Numbered from the stretch's first letter, positions 14,284 through 23,671 are shown. The stretch is DNA of 64,000 bases from SZUA-368 sp028533045 (GCA_050031985.1 JBNAIG010000026.1:19790-83789), one strand, 5' to 3'. The notes: a model not told the origin generated them from the sequence alone. Numbers and translations: made by a program.

Positions 14284-15255
14284 ATGAGAAAGTTCTTAGT
14301 TTTAGTTTTGTTGGCAATTTTACTACTCGGGTCCTGCGAAAATCCAAGCTCCAGTGATACCACTGCTGAATCAATAAGCATTATACCTATTGTGGGATTT
14401 AATACTCCCATTCGAAGTGGACGGATGACGGTTCCCATTGATACCGAATCAGAACAGAGTCTTGCTTCATATACTCTAATGGGACCTCTTATTACAAGCT
14501 TTGAATCAGTTTCGGATTATACCGAAGATACGGATTATTCGATAGCATTATTTGATTCCTTTATGGATTTCACAATAACTTTAAATGATGATTCATCTAT
14601 AACTTATACAGGGACCATGCAAGATGATTCAGGTAATATGACAGTGACCTATGATGAAGTTGCCGGTACTTTTTCATTTGAACAAATCCTCTATCTTGAT
14701 GCAACCGCGAGCGATGTTAGCCAGATGGAGCTTGCCATGTATGTTACCGGATCGAATCTTACTATAGATTCTGACGGATATTTTCAGGGTATATATGATG
14801 TAGCTTATATCCAGAAAAACAATGATGATAGTTGGATATTGTATACCCATTCATCTGAAATCTATCGCGGTATTATGAATTCCACAGGCTCTATAGGAAT
14901 AGGAATTACCTATTGTGGTGATGCCGATGCTGATGGCACTGATGGATTGCGCTGGTTTGAATCTGCCGATAGCTTTACCCCCAGTGACTATAATTCCGGC
15001 ATGACTATCCCTGCAGAAGTAAGTATATCAACTCTATCAGATTGGAAGGCATACTTATCCTCTGATGAAACCCTTTCCCTGGATTCAGATGATGTTGATA
15101 ATCACCCCAGTCGCTGGGATATGTATTACAAGTTTGATGATGGAGACATATCTTCGGTAGATGGACTTGACAGCTCTACTTATTCTGCTGGATTCACAAG
15201 TGATGCAGATCTTTCAACCTGGAGAGATAGCTCCCTTCTGTTAAGTTATCTTTAA
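14284..15255 (+). CDS. Secreted acidic lipoprotein of unknown function
   Basis: 323 residues. Lipoprotein signal: MRKFLVLVLLAILLLGSC with Cys at 18. The mature chain is very acidic and rich in Ser, Asp, Thr and Tyr with alternating short beta strands (for example SITYTGTMQDDSGNMTVTYD), suggesting a beta-rich exported domain. A DADADGTDG stretch resembles a Ca-binding loop. No family recognised. Codon usage and base composition are more AT-rich than the flanking housekeeping genes. It is cargo unit 2 of the tRNA island, followed 29 bases later by a fragment of the GC-rich repeat. Confidence 0.75.
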   Translation: MRKFLVLVLLAILLLGSCENPSSSDTTAESISIIPIVGFNTPIRSGRMTVPIDTESEQSLASYTLMGPLITSFESVSDYTEDTDYSIALFDSFMDFTITLNDDSSITYTGTMQDDSGNMTVTYDEVAGTFSFEQILYLDATASDVSQMELAMYVTGSNLTIDSDGYFQGIYDVAYIQKNNDDSWILYTHSSEIYRGIMNSTGSIGIGITYCGDADADGTDGLRWFESADSFTPSDYNSGMTIPAEVSISTLSDWKAYLSSDETLSLDSDDVDNHPSRWDMYYKFDDGDISSVDGLDSSTYSAGFTSDADLSTWRDSSLLLSYL

Positions 15256-15283
15256 GGGCTATTTACAGAGATATATAGGGAAT

Positions 15284-15318
15284 ATACCTGGAGCGAAAAC
15301 CGGCAGGGATGCCGGTTC
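15284..15318 (+). repeat. Fragment of the GC-rich tRNA-associated repeat, copy 2
   Basis: ATACCTGGAGCGAAAACCGG and the following CAGGGATGCCGGTTC match 11009-11043 with only a few differences, in the same orientation. The two copies bracket the 4.3-kb accessory segment. Confidence 0.75.
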
Positions 15319-15364
15319 AACTCTCTAATATCGCGTAAATATGTCCTCAAATAGATTAACTGTA

Positions 15365-16165
15365 TTATCTAAGTCCGTCAAAAAAGGCAAAGAGAAGCTC
15401 CGGAGTTGCCGTAAAGGGTTGGTGTCCCCCTTTTTCGAAAATCACAAGCTCCAACGTGTTTTCTCTGTCCTTCGACTCCCACCTTTGGTACTCCCTTTCT
15501 GCCTTGATCTGATGAAGTGATTCTGTAGCTCCATTTGCCTCGACCCAGTTCTGAATGACCTCTCTTACGGGCATGACCTGACCCTGACTATCTTCAAAGG
15601 GGATTCCCCCGTCGTCCAGGGCGTGAATGTGCTGTACCGAGAGGGGAATCAACTCTTCAGGCATATGCTCGGGAAACACAGAACCGGAGTGAACCGATAT
15701 GGCCCGAAGCTTCTCTGGGATGGCAAAGGCAAGGGAATAGGACATAAATCCCCCCAGGGAAAATCCCGAGACAAAAACCTGATCACTGTTGATGGCATAG
15801 GACTCGATGAGGCGGTCAATCAAGGTAGAGAGATATTTGACATCGGAACTGCCCTGGCCCGTATTGTCGTATATAAACCAGTTACCCCCGATTCCACTGG
15901 GGTAGACTACGATATAGTTCAACACGTGCCCCGCTTCGGTGAACCCCAGATTCATCACGTCTACGGCACTCTGTCCCCCGCCGTGCAGGTATAACAGCAG
16001 AGCATACTCTTGAGTTTCACTGTAGTCGCCGGGGAGCCTGACGAAGAAGCTCCTGGTTTGACCGTCGATGACCATCGTAGATCGATCTCGGTCATCAAGA
16101 GTGATTGGATTCGATTGACACCCCAAATATGTCAGGGCTAATATAAACAGGGCAATTTTTTTCAT
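15365..16165 (-). CDS. Alpha/beta-hydrolase lipoprotein, PHB-depolymerase/feruloyl-esterase type
   Basis: 266 residues from the ATG at 16165, giving a lipoprotein signal peptide MKKIALFILALTYLGC; a GTG at 16180 is possible but adds five non-signal residues. The catalytic machinery is that of the LpqC/esterase PHB family: oxyanion LYLHGGGQS, nucleophile elbow GFSLGG (Ser near residue 141), acid in HALDDGG, and His in EKGGHQPF near the C-terminus. It probably releases acyl or phenolic esters outside the cytoplasmic membrane. No SD before the ATG; TATATT lies six bases upstream. Confidence 0.8.
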   Translation of the reverse strand: MKKIALFILALTYLGCQSNPITLDDRDRSTMVIDGQTRSFFVRLPGDYSETQEYALLLYLHGGGQSAVDVMNLGFTEAGHVLNYIVVYPSGIGGNWFIYDNTGQGSSDVKYLSTLIDRLIESYAINSDQVFVSGFSLGGFMSYSLAFAIPEKLRAISVHSGSVFPEHMPEELIPLSVQHIHALDDGGIPFEDSQGQVMPVREVIQNWVEANGATESLHQIKAEREYQRWESKDRENTLELVIFEKGGHQPFTATPELLFAFFDGLR

Positions 16166-16258
16166 AATGTCAATATACACCGGTTGAGAATAGAAAATCC
16201 ATGGATGCCCCTAAAAACGCATTTTGGATTTTTGTGGCGACCCAATATGAGATGATAT

Positions 16259-17803
16259 TTAATTGGGCGCATTCCCTAAAATATACTTAATGTTTTCAAG
16301 AAAAATTTGAGTCAGTTCCGGATCAAAGTGTTTTGATTTGCAACGCTCCAGCTCAGCCATTGCATCCTCAACGGGGATGCCCTCCTTGTAAACCCTTTTG
16401 CTGACCATGGCATCGAAGGAATCGACGATGGCCATCATCCTGGCGCTGAGGGGAATTGCCTCGCCAGACAAACCCTTGGGATAGCCGGAACCGTCATATT
16501 TTTCGTGATGGCAAAGAGAAATTAGAGAGGCTTCCTGAAGCATGGGTAACTCGGAATCACGGAGAATATTGTATCCCTGGACCGTATGGGATTTGATAAT
16601 TTCAAATTCTTCATCGGTCAGGGGCCCGGCTTTTTTTAGTATTTTGTCGGGAATGACGATCTTGCCCAGATCATGGAGGGTACTGGCCAGGCTTATTTTG
16701 TCCGCTTCCGCATAGGGAAGATTGAGACACATACCAAAGCGATACATCATCTCCGATGTTCGTTTGACATGGTCGCCAGTCTCTTCGTAGTGGCTTTCCA
16801 CCGTCTCTCCGAGGGCGAAAATGATTCCCCGCTGGGTAGTCCTCACCAAGTTGTTTAACAGATAGTTGTCCAGAGCAATGGAAAAGTTCGTTAAAAACAG
16901 AGCCACCATATCAAAATCATATATATCGATATCCCCTTTGATATAAATGACGGTTTTCAAGTTGCTATCGCCTTTGCTCTCAATTAAAAAACCGTCCTTC
17001 ACAAGAAAAATGCCACGGATATGGGCTTCCTTGTTGGTCACGATCTCATAATACTCGGAAAGCTCACCCCCCTCCACCAATTCGCTGCCCACATGGTCTG
17101 CGAAAGAACCGCTACCGGCTATTATTTTATATGTCCCCTGTGAAATTGCTACAAAACCGCTGTTGCCCGCCTCTTTTTCTTCCCGGGAAATGCTGCTTTT
17201 CTTCATTCGGGATATTTCATCCAGAATGTGACTGAAAAAATCATCTATGCTTTGATGGGAAAAGAGAGAGGCGCCGATATGGAGTAATTTTTCATGCATC
17301 TGTCTGTTATGTTCAACCAACAGGAGATCCCTGTAGTTCCTGATCCCCGTGTAAGCTATGGTTTCCAGATGGCTCGCCGTTATTTCCGTCTTCAAGCGAT
17401 AATCGTTAATATCGTATTCCCTTATGACCTTCTGCTCGGGCGCCTCCCCCGGCTGGCCTGTCCTTAAGACAATCCTTAGGAATTTGTTCTTTAGCTCCTT
17501 GCGTATCCGGCCCACCAGTTCCAAACCGGTCTGATTCGATTCCATAACCACATCAAGAAGCAGCAGGGCCACGTCGTCATGCTTTTTCAGAAGCTCTATG
17601 GTCTCCTTGCCGCTATAGGCATCCAGGAAATCCAGTCTCTCCCCTTCGAAATCGAAATCCCTTAGAATGACCTTGGTAATCTCATGGATCTCCTTATCAT
17701 CATCGGCAATCAATACTTTAATAGTTCCCGGCCTTGTTTCCTCTATCTTGTCATCATCCTCGAGGAAATCAACATTGCCGCTTAAATTCTTCCATTTGCT
17801 CAT
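16259..17803 (-). CDS. Response regulator with DUF3369 and HD-GYP output
   Basis: 514 residues. Receiver domain ~28-155 with the acidic pair ADDDKE, the phosphoacceptor Asp in LLLLDVVMES, and the conserved Lys region; then the DUF3369 sensor-like domain (starting ASHLETIAYTGIRNYRDLLL, ~165-330), and an HD-GYP domain with LHDLGKIVIPDKIL and HHEKYDGSGYPKG, all catalytic residues intact. It should hydrolyse c-di-GMP in response to phosphorylation. The start overlaps the stop of the sensor-kinase gene by four bases (17800-17803), so this is a cognate pair and the kinase is the likely phosphodonor. Confidence 0.92.
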   Translation of the reverse strand: MSKWKNLSGNVDFLEDDDKIEETRPGTIKVLIADDDKEIHEITKVILRDFDFEGERLDFLDAYSGKETIELLKKHDDVALLLLDVVMESNQTGLELVGRIRKELKNKFLRIVLRTGQPGEAPEQKVIREYDINDYRLKTEITASHLETIAYTGIRNYRDLLLVEHNRQMHEKLLHIGASLFSHQSIDDFFSHILDEISRMKKSSISREEKEAGNSGFVAISQGTYKIIAGSGSFADHVGSELVEGGELSEYYEIVTNKEAHIRGIFLVKDGFLIESKGDSNLKTVIYIKGDIDIYDFDMVALFLTNFSIALDNYLLNNLVRTTQRGIIFALGETVESHYEETGDHVKRTSEMMYRFGMCLNLPYAEADKISLASTLHDLGKIVIPDKILKKAGPLTDEEFEIIKSHTVQGYNILRDSELPMLQEASLISLCHHEKYDGSGYPKGLSGEAIPLSARMMAIVDSFDAMVSKRVYKEGIPVEDAMAELERCKSKHFDPELTQIFLENIKYILGNAPN

Positions 17804-19776
17804 GCTTGGAGACCTCCCGTCTCTGTGGGGACTTTTATTATGAACTCCGTTCCATTCCCCTTCGCGCTTTTACACTCAATCGTACCGCCCAGCCTGTCGG
17901 TAATAATGTTATAGATTATGTTCATACCCAGGCCGCTGTTGTCTGAATTGCGGTCGGAAGTAAAAAAAGGTTCGTAAATGCGATGTAACAGGGATTCGTC
18001 TATGCCGTCTCCGTCGTCACCGTAAATAAGGATCAGCCTGTCCTCTTCAAGATAGCCCTTTATATGGATGCGCCCCGCCTCTTTCTCCTTGAATCCGTGC
18101 TTGAGGGAATTCATTAGCAAATTGGTGACTATTTGAGAAAAACCACTGGCGTAGCTGTGCATGGTTATCTGCCCGTCTATCTCTATTTCTATGGTAATGG
18201 GCCGGTTTTTATACTCATGTTTCATTGTGAAGACAACTGCTTCTATATAGGCTTTGAGATTGAAGCTGCTTATCTCCTGTACACTTTGGTTTACGGCCAG
18301 TTTCTTAAAGCTTTTTATGAGTTCCGAAGCTCGCTCCAAATTGCTGTTCATGATCTCCGTGCTCTCCTCTACCTTCTCCATATAGGCGATGAGCCCGTTC
18401 TTTCCCAGCTCCCCCTCCCGGAGGCTGTTATAGGTTTCGTCATTCTTCAGCTTCAAGTAGGAGCCGGCTGTTATGGCGACTCCCAGGGGCGTATTGATTT
18501 CGTGGGAAACGCCGGCGACCAGGCTTCCCAGAGATGCCAAACGCTCCTTGTCCACCAGTTCTTTTAAGGTTGCCTTCAGCTCTCTGCTCCGCTCTTCCAC
18601 CTGGCTCTCAAGGGAGTCGTTCAGCCGGGAAAGCTGTTCCTCGGCCATCTGTCTTCTGCGGACGTTAAAAGAGAGAATCAGAATAACCGAAATGAGAAAA
18701 AGCATAAGGACCAGGATACCTATGATGTATTGTCCGTACTTCTCAAACAGGGTTTCTTCATAGTTGACATACATAGTTTCCCCGGGCAGCACGCTCCGGT
18801 CGAGATCGAATTCTTTTAAGAGCCTGTAATCGAATTTGTATGTGTTGGGGCTCTTCTCAAGGAGGGGGATGCTTTCTATGGGGGTACCTTGGATGCAGGA
18901 GACAACCATCTCAGCTGCCGTTCTGCCCTGGCTATGAAAATCTACCACATAGCCGCCGGTCACCCCGTCTCCTATGCCCACGTCGGCCACATGGAATAGG
19001 GGTACTTTGGCATGTCGCGTAATATCCTGTATGGCTTCCCTGTTCGTTCGGTACCGATTCTCCCTATCTCGATGGGATGAAAAAAACAACAGGATCCTGT
19101 TTTCCAGCTCTCCCACCCTTGAGTTCAACTCCTCAAAGGTCATGGTGCGAAGATCCAGTATTTCCGCGTCAAAGGGGATTTGCGATTCCACCTCCCTGAA
19201 CATCTTTAAATCGGCAATTCCCGTATTCGATCCGTCGGTTATGATGGATAAGCCCGTGGCAGAAGGATAGAGCCCGGAAGCTATTTGAATAGTTTCCCTT
19301 ATGGCAACGCGCTCTACAACTCCGCTTATCCAGGGATCTTCCGCCGCCTTCTTGGCAAGTTCAAGACTATTGACTCCGAAAAAGATAATGGGGATCTCAT
19401 GGAACAAATCCCTTCGATGGTCCATGACGAATCGCAAGGCATTGTCATCGGCCGTCAGAACCGCATCGTAGGGCTTGCTGCTCTCAATGCGGTATTTGAT
19501 CAAGTCAAAAAACAGGGCATCGTGCTCTTCATTGGCAAATCGTTTACTGTCCATGAATTCAATATCCATTTCCACGGGCCATCCCTCGAACCCCTGGCGA
19601 ATGCCATTGGCCTTCATATTGTAAGTCACATGGCTTGCGTTGTAGGAGTTGAGATAAAGAACTCGGTATTTTGGCTCTTCTCCAAAGACTAAGGCAGAGC
19701 TTAGACTAAAGAAAAATATGGCAGAAATAAGAAAGAGAACTGTTCTATTCAGGTAATTATTTATTAAATCGATCAT
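17800..19776 (-). CDS. Sensor histidine kinase with ABC-substrate-binding-like periplasmic domain
   Basis: 658 residues from the ATG at 19776; the upstream promoter (19816-19844) would start transcription around 19809, too late for an ATG at 19812. An N-terminal helix (~16-33) anchors or exports the protein. Residues ~40-340 look like a periplasmic-binding-protein fold of the ABC-sub_bind type (YRVLYLNSYNASHVTY, VLTADDNALRFV, PIIFFGVNS, FHVADVGIGDGVTGGYVVDF). A second span at ~360-385 leads to a coiled coil, the dimerisation box SLVAGVSHEINTPLGVAITA (His ~427) and an ATPase with DDGDGIDESLLHRIYEPFFT and GLGMNIIY. It likely senses a small extracellular ligand and phosphorylates the HD-GYP regulator. 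Confidence 0.88.
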   Translation of the reverse strand: MIDLINNYLNRTVLFLISAIFFFSLSSALVFGEEPKYRVLYLNSYNASHVTYNMKANGIRQGFEGWPVEMDIEFMDSKRFANEEHDALFFDLIKYRIESSKPYDAVLTADDNALRFVMDHRRDLFHEIPIIFFGVNSLELAKKAAEDPWISGVVERVAIRETIQIASGLYPSATGLSIITDGSNTGIADLKMFREVESQIPFDAEILDLRTMTFEELNSRVGELENRILLFFSSHRDRENRYRTNREAIQDITRHAKVPLFHVADVGIGDGVTGGYVVDFHSQGRTAAEMVVSCIQGTPIESIPLLEKSPNTYKFDYRLLKEFDLDRSVLPGETMYVNYEETLFEKYGQYIIGILVLMLFLISVILILSFNVRRRQMAEEQLSRLNDSLESQVEERSRELKATLKELVDKERLASLGSLVAGVSHEINTPLGVAITAGSYLKLKNDETYNSLREGELGKNGLIAYMEKVEESTEIMNSNLERASELIKSFKKLAVNQSVQEISSFNLKAYIEAVVFTMKHEYKNRPITIEIEIDGQITMHSYASGFSQIVTNLLMNSLKHGFKEKEAGRIHIKGYLEEDRLILIYGDDGDGIDESLLHRIYEPFFTSDRNSDNSGLGMNIIYNIITDRLGGTIECKSAKGNGTEFIIKVPTETGGLQA

Positions 19777-19815
19777 TATGATTCCCAAGGAATTATTGTA
19801 GCCTTTCACCATTCA

Positions 19816-19844
19816 AGCATAAGCCAAGTCCATGTATAATTCAA
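19816..19844 (-). promoter_or_regulatory. Promoter of the kinase/HD-GYP operon
   Basis: Minus strand TTGAAT (19839-19844), 17-base spacer, TATGCT (19816-19821). It decides the choice of the kinase start. Confidence 0.6.
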
Positions 19845-19894
19845 ATTGGGGAAGCCGATATCAACAGGGTCACATCGCCCCTATAAATTGGACC

Positions 19895-19955
19895 TCCACC
19901 AGGAAAGAGAGGGGGGAACCACGGCCTATCCAATTGCGTAGAAAAGTGGCCCTTC
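19895..19955 (+). pseudogene. Relic of an esterase gene 3' end
   Basis: GAAAGAGAGGGGGGAACCAC and AATTGCGTAGAAAAGTGGCC align with 24456-24508 in the intact esterase gene, where the same region encodes the catalytic EGGNHGF and NCVEKWPF. From AACCA onward 36 bases align without gaps and about seven differ. One G is missing in the G run, so the frame is broken. It has no start or upstream remainder. Confidence 0.6.
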
Positions 19956-20006
19956 CCCTGTTCTTATTATTTGTAAAACCCATTGCCGTATATTAAACTT
20001 TTAAGC

Positions 20007-22727
20007 ATGCAGCTGCTTAAGCATAGGTACAAATCCATTTGGTCTGTTGTTCTGGGCCTGACCGGTTTTATCGTGAATTTTTCTCCCATTCATATTCAGG
20101 TGGGCACCTACGATGTGGGTGTTCTCTGGGGACTCATCTTTCCGATGGTTGTAGCCATGGCATGGGGCTGGAAGTACGGTTTGATTGCCTCCCTTTTGGG
20201 GTTAGGCGGATTGACAAACTGGTTCTTGTGGCCAGAAAACGGCTGGCTGAATGTTTTGACCTCTCTTCTTACCTGCGGGTGGTTTGTCTGGCATGGTTTT
20301 CTTGCCAAAATCAAGTTCTCAAAATCCCTGTTTAAATGGTTTTTGCCCTTCGCGGGGGAAGCTCTCTGGCGTGCCTTTTCTTTTTTTACAAAGTACACCC
20401 TCGCTCCCATACTCCTGGCTCAGGAACCTCCTTTCTGGGCTCCTAAGGCTTATTCCGGGCCCATATCTCTTCCCCTTTTAAGATATATTTTGGTCAAAGG
20501 GAGCATAAATGGTCTGGTTGTGGTACTCTGCTCGGCCTTTTTAATCAATATCCCCCATGTGCAGAAGCTGATGGGGCAGTCGGAAGAGGGGGATAGAGGG
20601 GCGCAGTCAAAGGTCCTGTACTCTTCGCTGATTTTCGCTTTTTCCTTCTGGTTTCTTTCTGGTCTGTTAAGCTATTTTATCCTAAACCCTGAGTTAAAAA
20701 GCCTTTGGGATACTATTATTCGGGACCCTTACGGCCACGATTCCCTCGCCCGGTTTCTGGTTTTTGTGGCCACTTTGTCCGGAGGGATTTTCGCATCGGA
20801 TTATGTACGTCAAAACGCTATCACCCAGGAGAAGCTGAGAACTAAAGAAGAGCAATACCGGACACTGGTAGAGTCGACGTCAGACTGGTTCTGGGAAATG
20901 GACACTCAGGGGAATTTCACCTATTCAAGCCCTCGGGTGGAATCGTTGCTGGGATACAGACCGGAAGAGCTTTTATCTATGAATGCCTTTGATTTAATGG
21001 AGAAAAAAGAAGCCGTAGCGGTAAAGCCTGTTTTTCTTGCGGCACTGAATGAAGCCAAGCCTCTCAGGGGTATGCTGAATTTGAATCTCCATAGAGATGG
21101 TCATAAGGTTCTTCTCGAGTCAAATGGGGATCCTGTGTTTGATAAAGAGGGGAGTCTGGTCGGTTATAGGGGGTCGGACCGGGATATAACGGACCGGGTT
21201 AAGGCGCAGGAAGAGGCCCGCCTTTTTAAGATGATTGCAGAAAATGCCGCTTTTGGCCTTGTTACCATATCTCAGGACTTAAAGATTGTATATCTAAACG
21301 ATGTCTGGGCCTCCATGCATGGATATACGGTCAAAGAGCTTCAGGGACAGAGTATCTCCCGCCTTCATAGCGAAAAAGAGTTGAGAAATGTTGAAAGGAT
21401 TGTCAAAACCAGTATCGAGGAGAGAAAATCTCTCAGTGTAGAGATAGAGCATATTCGAAAAGACGGTACCCCTTTCATCACCCTTTCCACCGGTGCGCCT
21501 GTCTTTGATGAGGAGGGAAAACTGCTTTTTATTACTTCTACGGCGCTGGATATTACCGAAAGAAAGCGGTTGGAAAAGCAGTTGAATGAGAGGATGAAGC
21601 TGGATTCCATTGGACAGCTGGCCGGAGGTATTGCCCATGACTTCAATAATATGCTGGGAGGGATTTCCGGGGCTTCCGAACTGCTTGAGTCCATGATTGG
21701 GGAAGATGAAGAGGTCAGGGAGTGCCTCAGGATGATCCAGACTTCCACCCACCGGGCGGCTGATCTGGCAAAGAAGTTGCTGATTTTTTCAAGGGATAGT
21801 TCTGTGGGTAAGGAACTGGTTAACTTAAATTTCCTTTTAAGGGATGTAACCTCTATTTTGAAGAATACCGTGGATAAAAAAATTGATGTGCAGACGGTAC
21901 TGCTCCCGGATAATTCCGAATCTGTTGTTCGGGGAGACGCTTCTCAGCTGCAGTCGGTATTTATGAATCTGGCGATTAACTCTTCCCATGCGATGCCTCA
22001 AGGGGGATTTATCCGCTTTGAGGTAAAGCAGTTGACGCTGGATAAAGCCTATTGTCAGGGCAGTACCTTTTCTCTTGAACCGGGGGAGTATCTGCAGATT
22101 CGGGTCTCCGATAACGGTTCCGGGATCCCCGAGGATTTGCAGAGCAGAGTATTTGAACCTTTTTTTACAACCAAAGGGCCCGGCAAGGGGACGGGGCTTG
22201 GGCTTTCCGCAGTTTACGGTACGGTCAAACAGCATCAGGGAGAGATTGAACTTAACAGCAGCGAAGCTTCGGGAACGACCTTTACCATCCGTTTGCCCCG
22301 CGCCTATGGGGATATTGTAGAGAAGGAGCAACTTGAAGAGATTCACGGGACAGGGAATATTCTTCTCGTCGACGATGAGGAAGTGATGCGAAAGACCGGC
22401 CAAAGGATGCTTGAAAAGCTGGGGTACAGGGTAACCACGGCGGTAGACGGGAAGGAGGCCTTTTCCCGGTACTGCGCTCAAATCGATTCGGACAGTCCCT
22501 TTGACCTTGTAGTGCTTGATATGATTATGCCTAAAATGAATGGCAGAGAGTGTTATCAGATGCTAAAAGAGAAAGATCCCGCCGTAAGGGCCGTACTCTG
22601 CTCCGGTTATGCCAATCCGGATGATCTTAAAATCTTAAAGACCCTGGGGCTGGAACACTACATCAAGAAACCCTTTGTTATTGCCGAGCTAAGCCGAATG
22701 ATTGCCGAAGCCCTGGAAAAGACATAG
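20007..22727 (+). CDS. Hybrid sensor histidine kinase (membrane sensor, two PAS, HisKA, ATPase, receiver)
   Basis: 906 residues from the ATG at 20007; a -10-like TATATT at 19989-19994 argues against the in-frame TTG at 19983. The first ~270 residues form about seven membrane helices of a MASE-like sensor. Two PAS/PAC units follow (EEQYRTLVESTSDWFWEMDT at ~290 and a second ~410-530, each ending in a DITDR or DITERKR tail). HisKA box LAGGIAHDFNNMLGGISG (His ~547), ATPase with VSDNGSGIPEDLQSRVFEPF and TGLGLSAVYGTV, then a receiver with VDDEEV and Asp in VVLDMIMPKMNG (~842). NtrB-like kinase core. No cognate output gene is adjacent, so phosphotransfer to a distant regulator is likely. Confidence 0.92.
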   Translation: MQLLKHRYKSIWSVVLGLTGFIVNFSPIHIQVGTYDVGVLWGLIFPMVVAMAWGWKYGLIASLLGLGGLTNWFLWPENGWLNVLTSLLTCGWFVWHGFLAKIKFSKSLFKWFLPFAGEALWRAFSFFTKYTLAPILLAQEPPFWAPKAYSGPISLPLLRYILVKGSINGLVVVLCSAFLINIPHVQKLMGQSEEGDRGAQSKVLYSSLIFAFSFWFLSGLLSYFILNPELKSLWDTIIRDPYGHDSLARFLVFVATLSGGIFASDYVRQNAITQEKLRTKEEQYRTLVESTSDWFWEMDTQGNFTYSSPRVESLLGYRPEELLSMNAFDLMEKKEAVAVKPVFLAALNEAKPLRGMLNLNLHRDGHKVLLESNGDPVFDKEGSLVGYRGSDRDITDRVKAQEEARLFKMIAENAAFGLVTISQDLKIVYLNDVWASMHGYTVKELQGQSISRLHSEKELRNVERIVKTSIEERKSLSVEIEHIRKDGTPFITLSTGAPVFDEEGKLLFITSTALDITERKRLEKQLNERMKLDSIGQLAGGIAHDFNNMLGGISGASELLESMIGEDEEVRECLRMIQTSTHRAADLAKKLLIFSRDSSVGKELVNLNFLLRDVTSILKNTVDKKIDVQTVLLPDNSESVVRGDASQLQSVFMNLAINSSHAMPQGGFIRFEVKQLTLDKAYCQGSTFSLEPGEYLQIRVSDNGSGIPEDLQSRVFEPFFTTKGPGKGTGLGLSAVYGTVKQHQGEIELNSSEASGTTFTIRLPRAYGDIVEKEQLEEIHGTGNILLVDDEEVMRKTGQRMLEKLGYRVTTAVDGKEAFSRYCAQIDSDSPFDLVVLDMIMPKMNGRECYQMLKEKDPAVRAVLCSGYANPDDLKILKTLGLEHYIKKPFVIAELSRMIAEALEKT

Positions 22728-22832
22728 GTTCCTCCCCCCCGGAGGCGGCCCCGGTTGAAGGGGAACGGTAAAAGGGTATATGCTTATTTGTCATATATCC
22801 ATCTTTTCCGTAACTGCTGCAAAGGAGGGGCT

Positions 22833-23612
22833 GTGAAACTTTCTCAAAAAATGATTAAAGCCGGCTGGGTTGTTAACCGTCATAGAGACGGTTCCTTTAC
22901 GGTTTTTGGCTCCCGTATGCAGGAGTACCATTACGACTCAAACACTGAGCGCTGGTCTGTGGACCTGTCCGTTATCGAGAGCTCCCTGGAACAGGATCTG
23001 GCAGAAGATTCCCCCGTAGAGAGGAGCCCCTGGAAATCTCCCTATGTTATCTCCTCCCGGCTTACGGCTCTGAATCATACCAGACAGATCTCCCAACCTG
23101 TTCGTTATCTTTGCCAGGAAGGTCTGGTTTCAGATAAAACGGTTTTGCATTTGGGTACAGGCATGGACCGCTTTGCCCGGGAGGCGCTGATTAAGGCGGG
23201 ATGCCGCGATGTTGCCGATTATGATCCGAACTTTTTCCCCGATACTTCAGTTCTCGACAATCAGTATGACATTGTCATGGCACACTATGTCTTGAATATT
23301 CTCCCTCCGGCGGAGAGAAGACAGGTTTACCGACTGATAGGGAATACCCTTCTGGAGGGAGGCCGTGCTTATTTGACGGTTCAGGGGATTTGGCCTGTTG
23401 AGCATAAGTACGAGATAATCCGTCCCCAGGAGGACGGATATTTAATCAAAACAGGGTATAACACAACCTTTAGAAAGGGATACAGCTCGGAGGACCTGTT
23501 GAAAGAGATTCATTCCGAGCTGGGAGGGACGGCCGGGCTTATGACGACATTTTACAGCAACACTATGGCCTTCTGGAAAAAGTCTATGCCCAATTCAATT
23601 CACGATAAGTAG
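22833..23612 (+). CDS. Class I SAM-dependent methyltransferase-like protein
   Basis: 259 residues starting at the GTG at 22833, which has AAAGGAGG eight bases upstream; a longer frame to 22755 lacks any SD. The N-terminal third (~1-90) is specific to this protein. The methyltransferase core starts at VLHLGTGMDRFAREALIKAG (motif I, residues ~103-122), with DYDPNFFPDTSVLDNQYDIV (motif II and linker) and AHYVLNILPPAERRQVYRLI (motif post-III). The LNxLxxxxERR pattern resembles the putative methyltransferases found near DNA phosphorothioation genes, but no dnd genes are visible here. The target is unknown. Confidence 0.75.
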   Translation: MKLSQKMIKAGWVVNRHRDGSFTVFGSRMQEYHYDSNTERWSVDLSVIESSLEQDLAEDSPVERSPWKSPYVISSRLTALNHTRQISQPVRYLCQEGLVSDKTVLHLGTGMDRFAREALIKAGCRDVADYDPNFFPDTSVLDNQYDIVMAHYVLNILPPAERRQVYRLIGNTLLEGGRAYLTVQGIWPVEHKYEIIRPQEDGYLIKTGYNTTFRKGYSSEDLLKEIHSELGGTAGLMTTFYSNTMAFWKKSMPNSIHDK

Positions 23613-23671
23613 CAATCATCTATAATAAAAGGGTCGTTCTAAGGGATCGGCCTTTTTGGGGGAGTATTATT

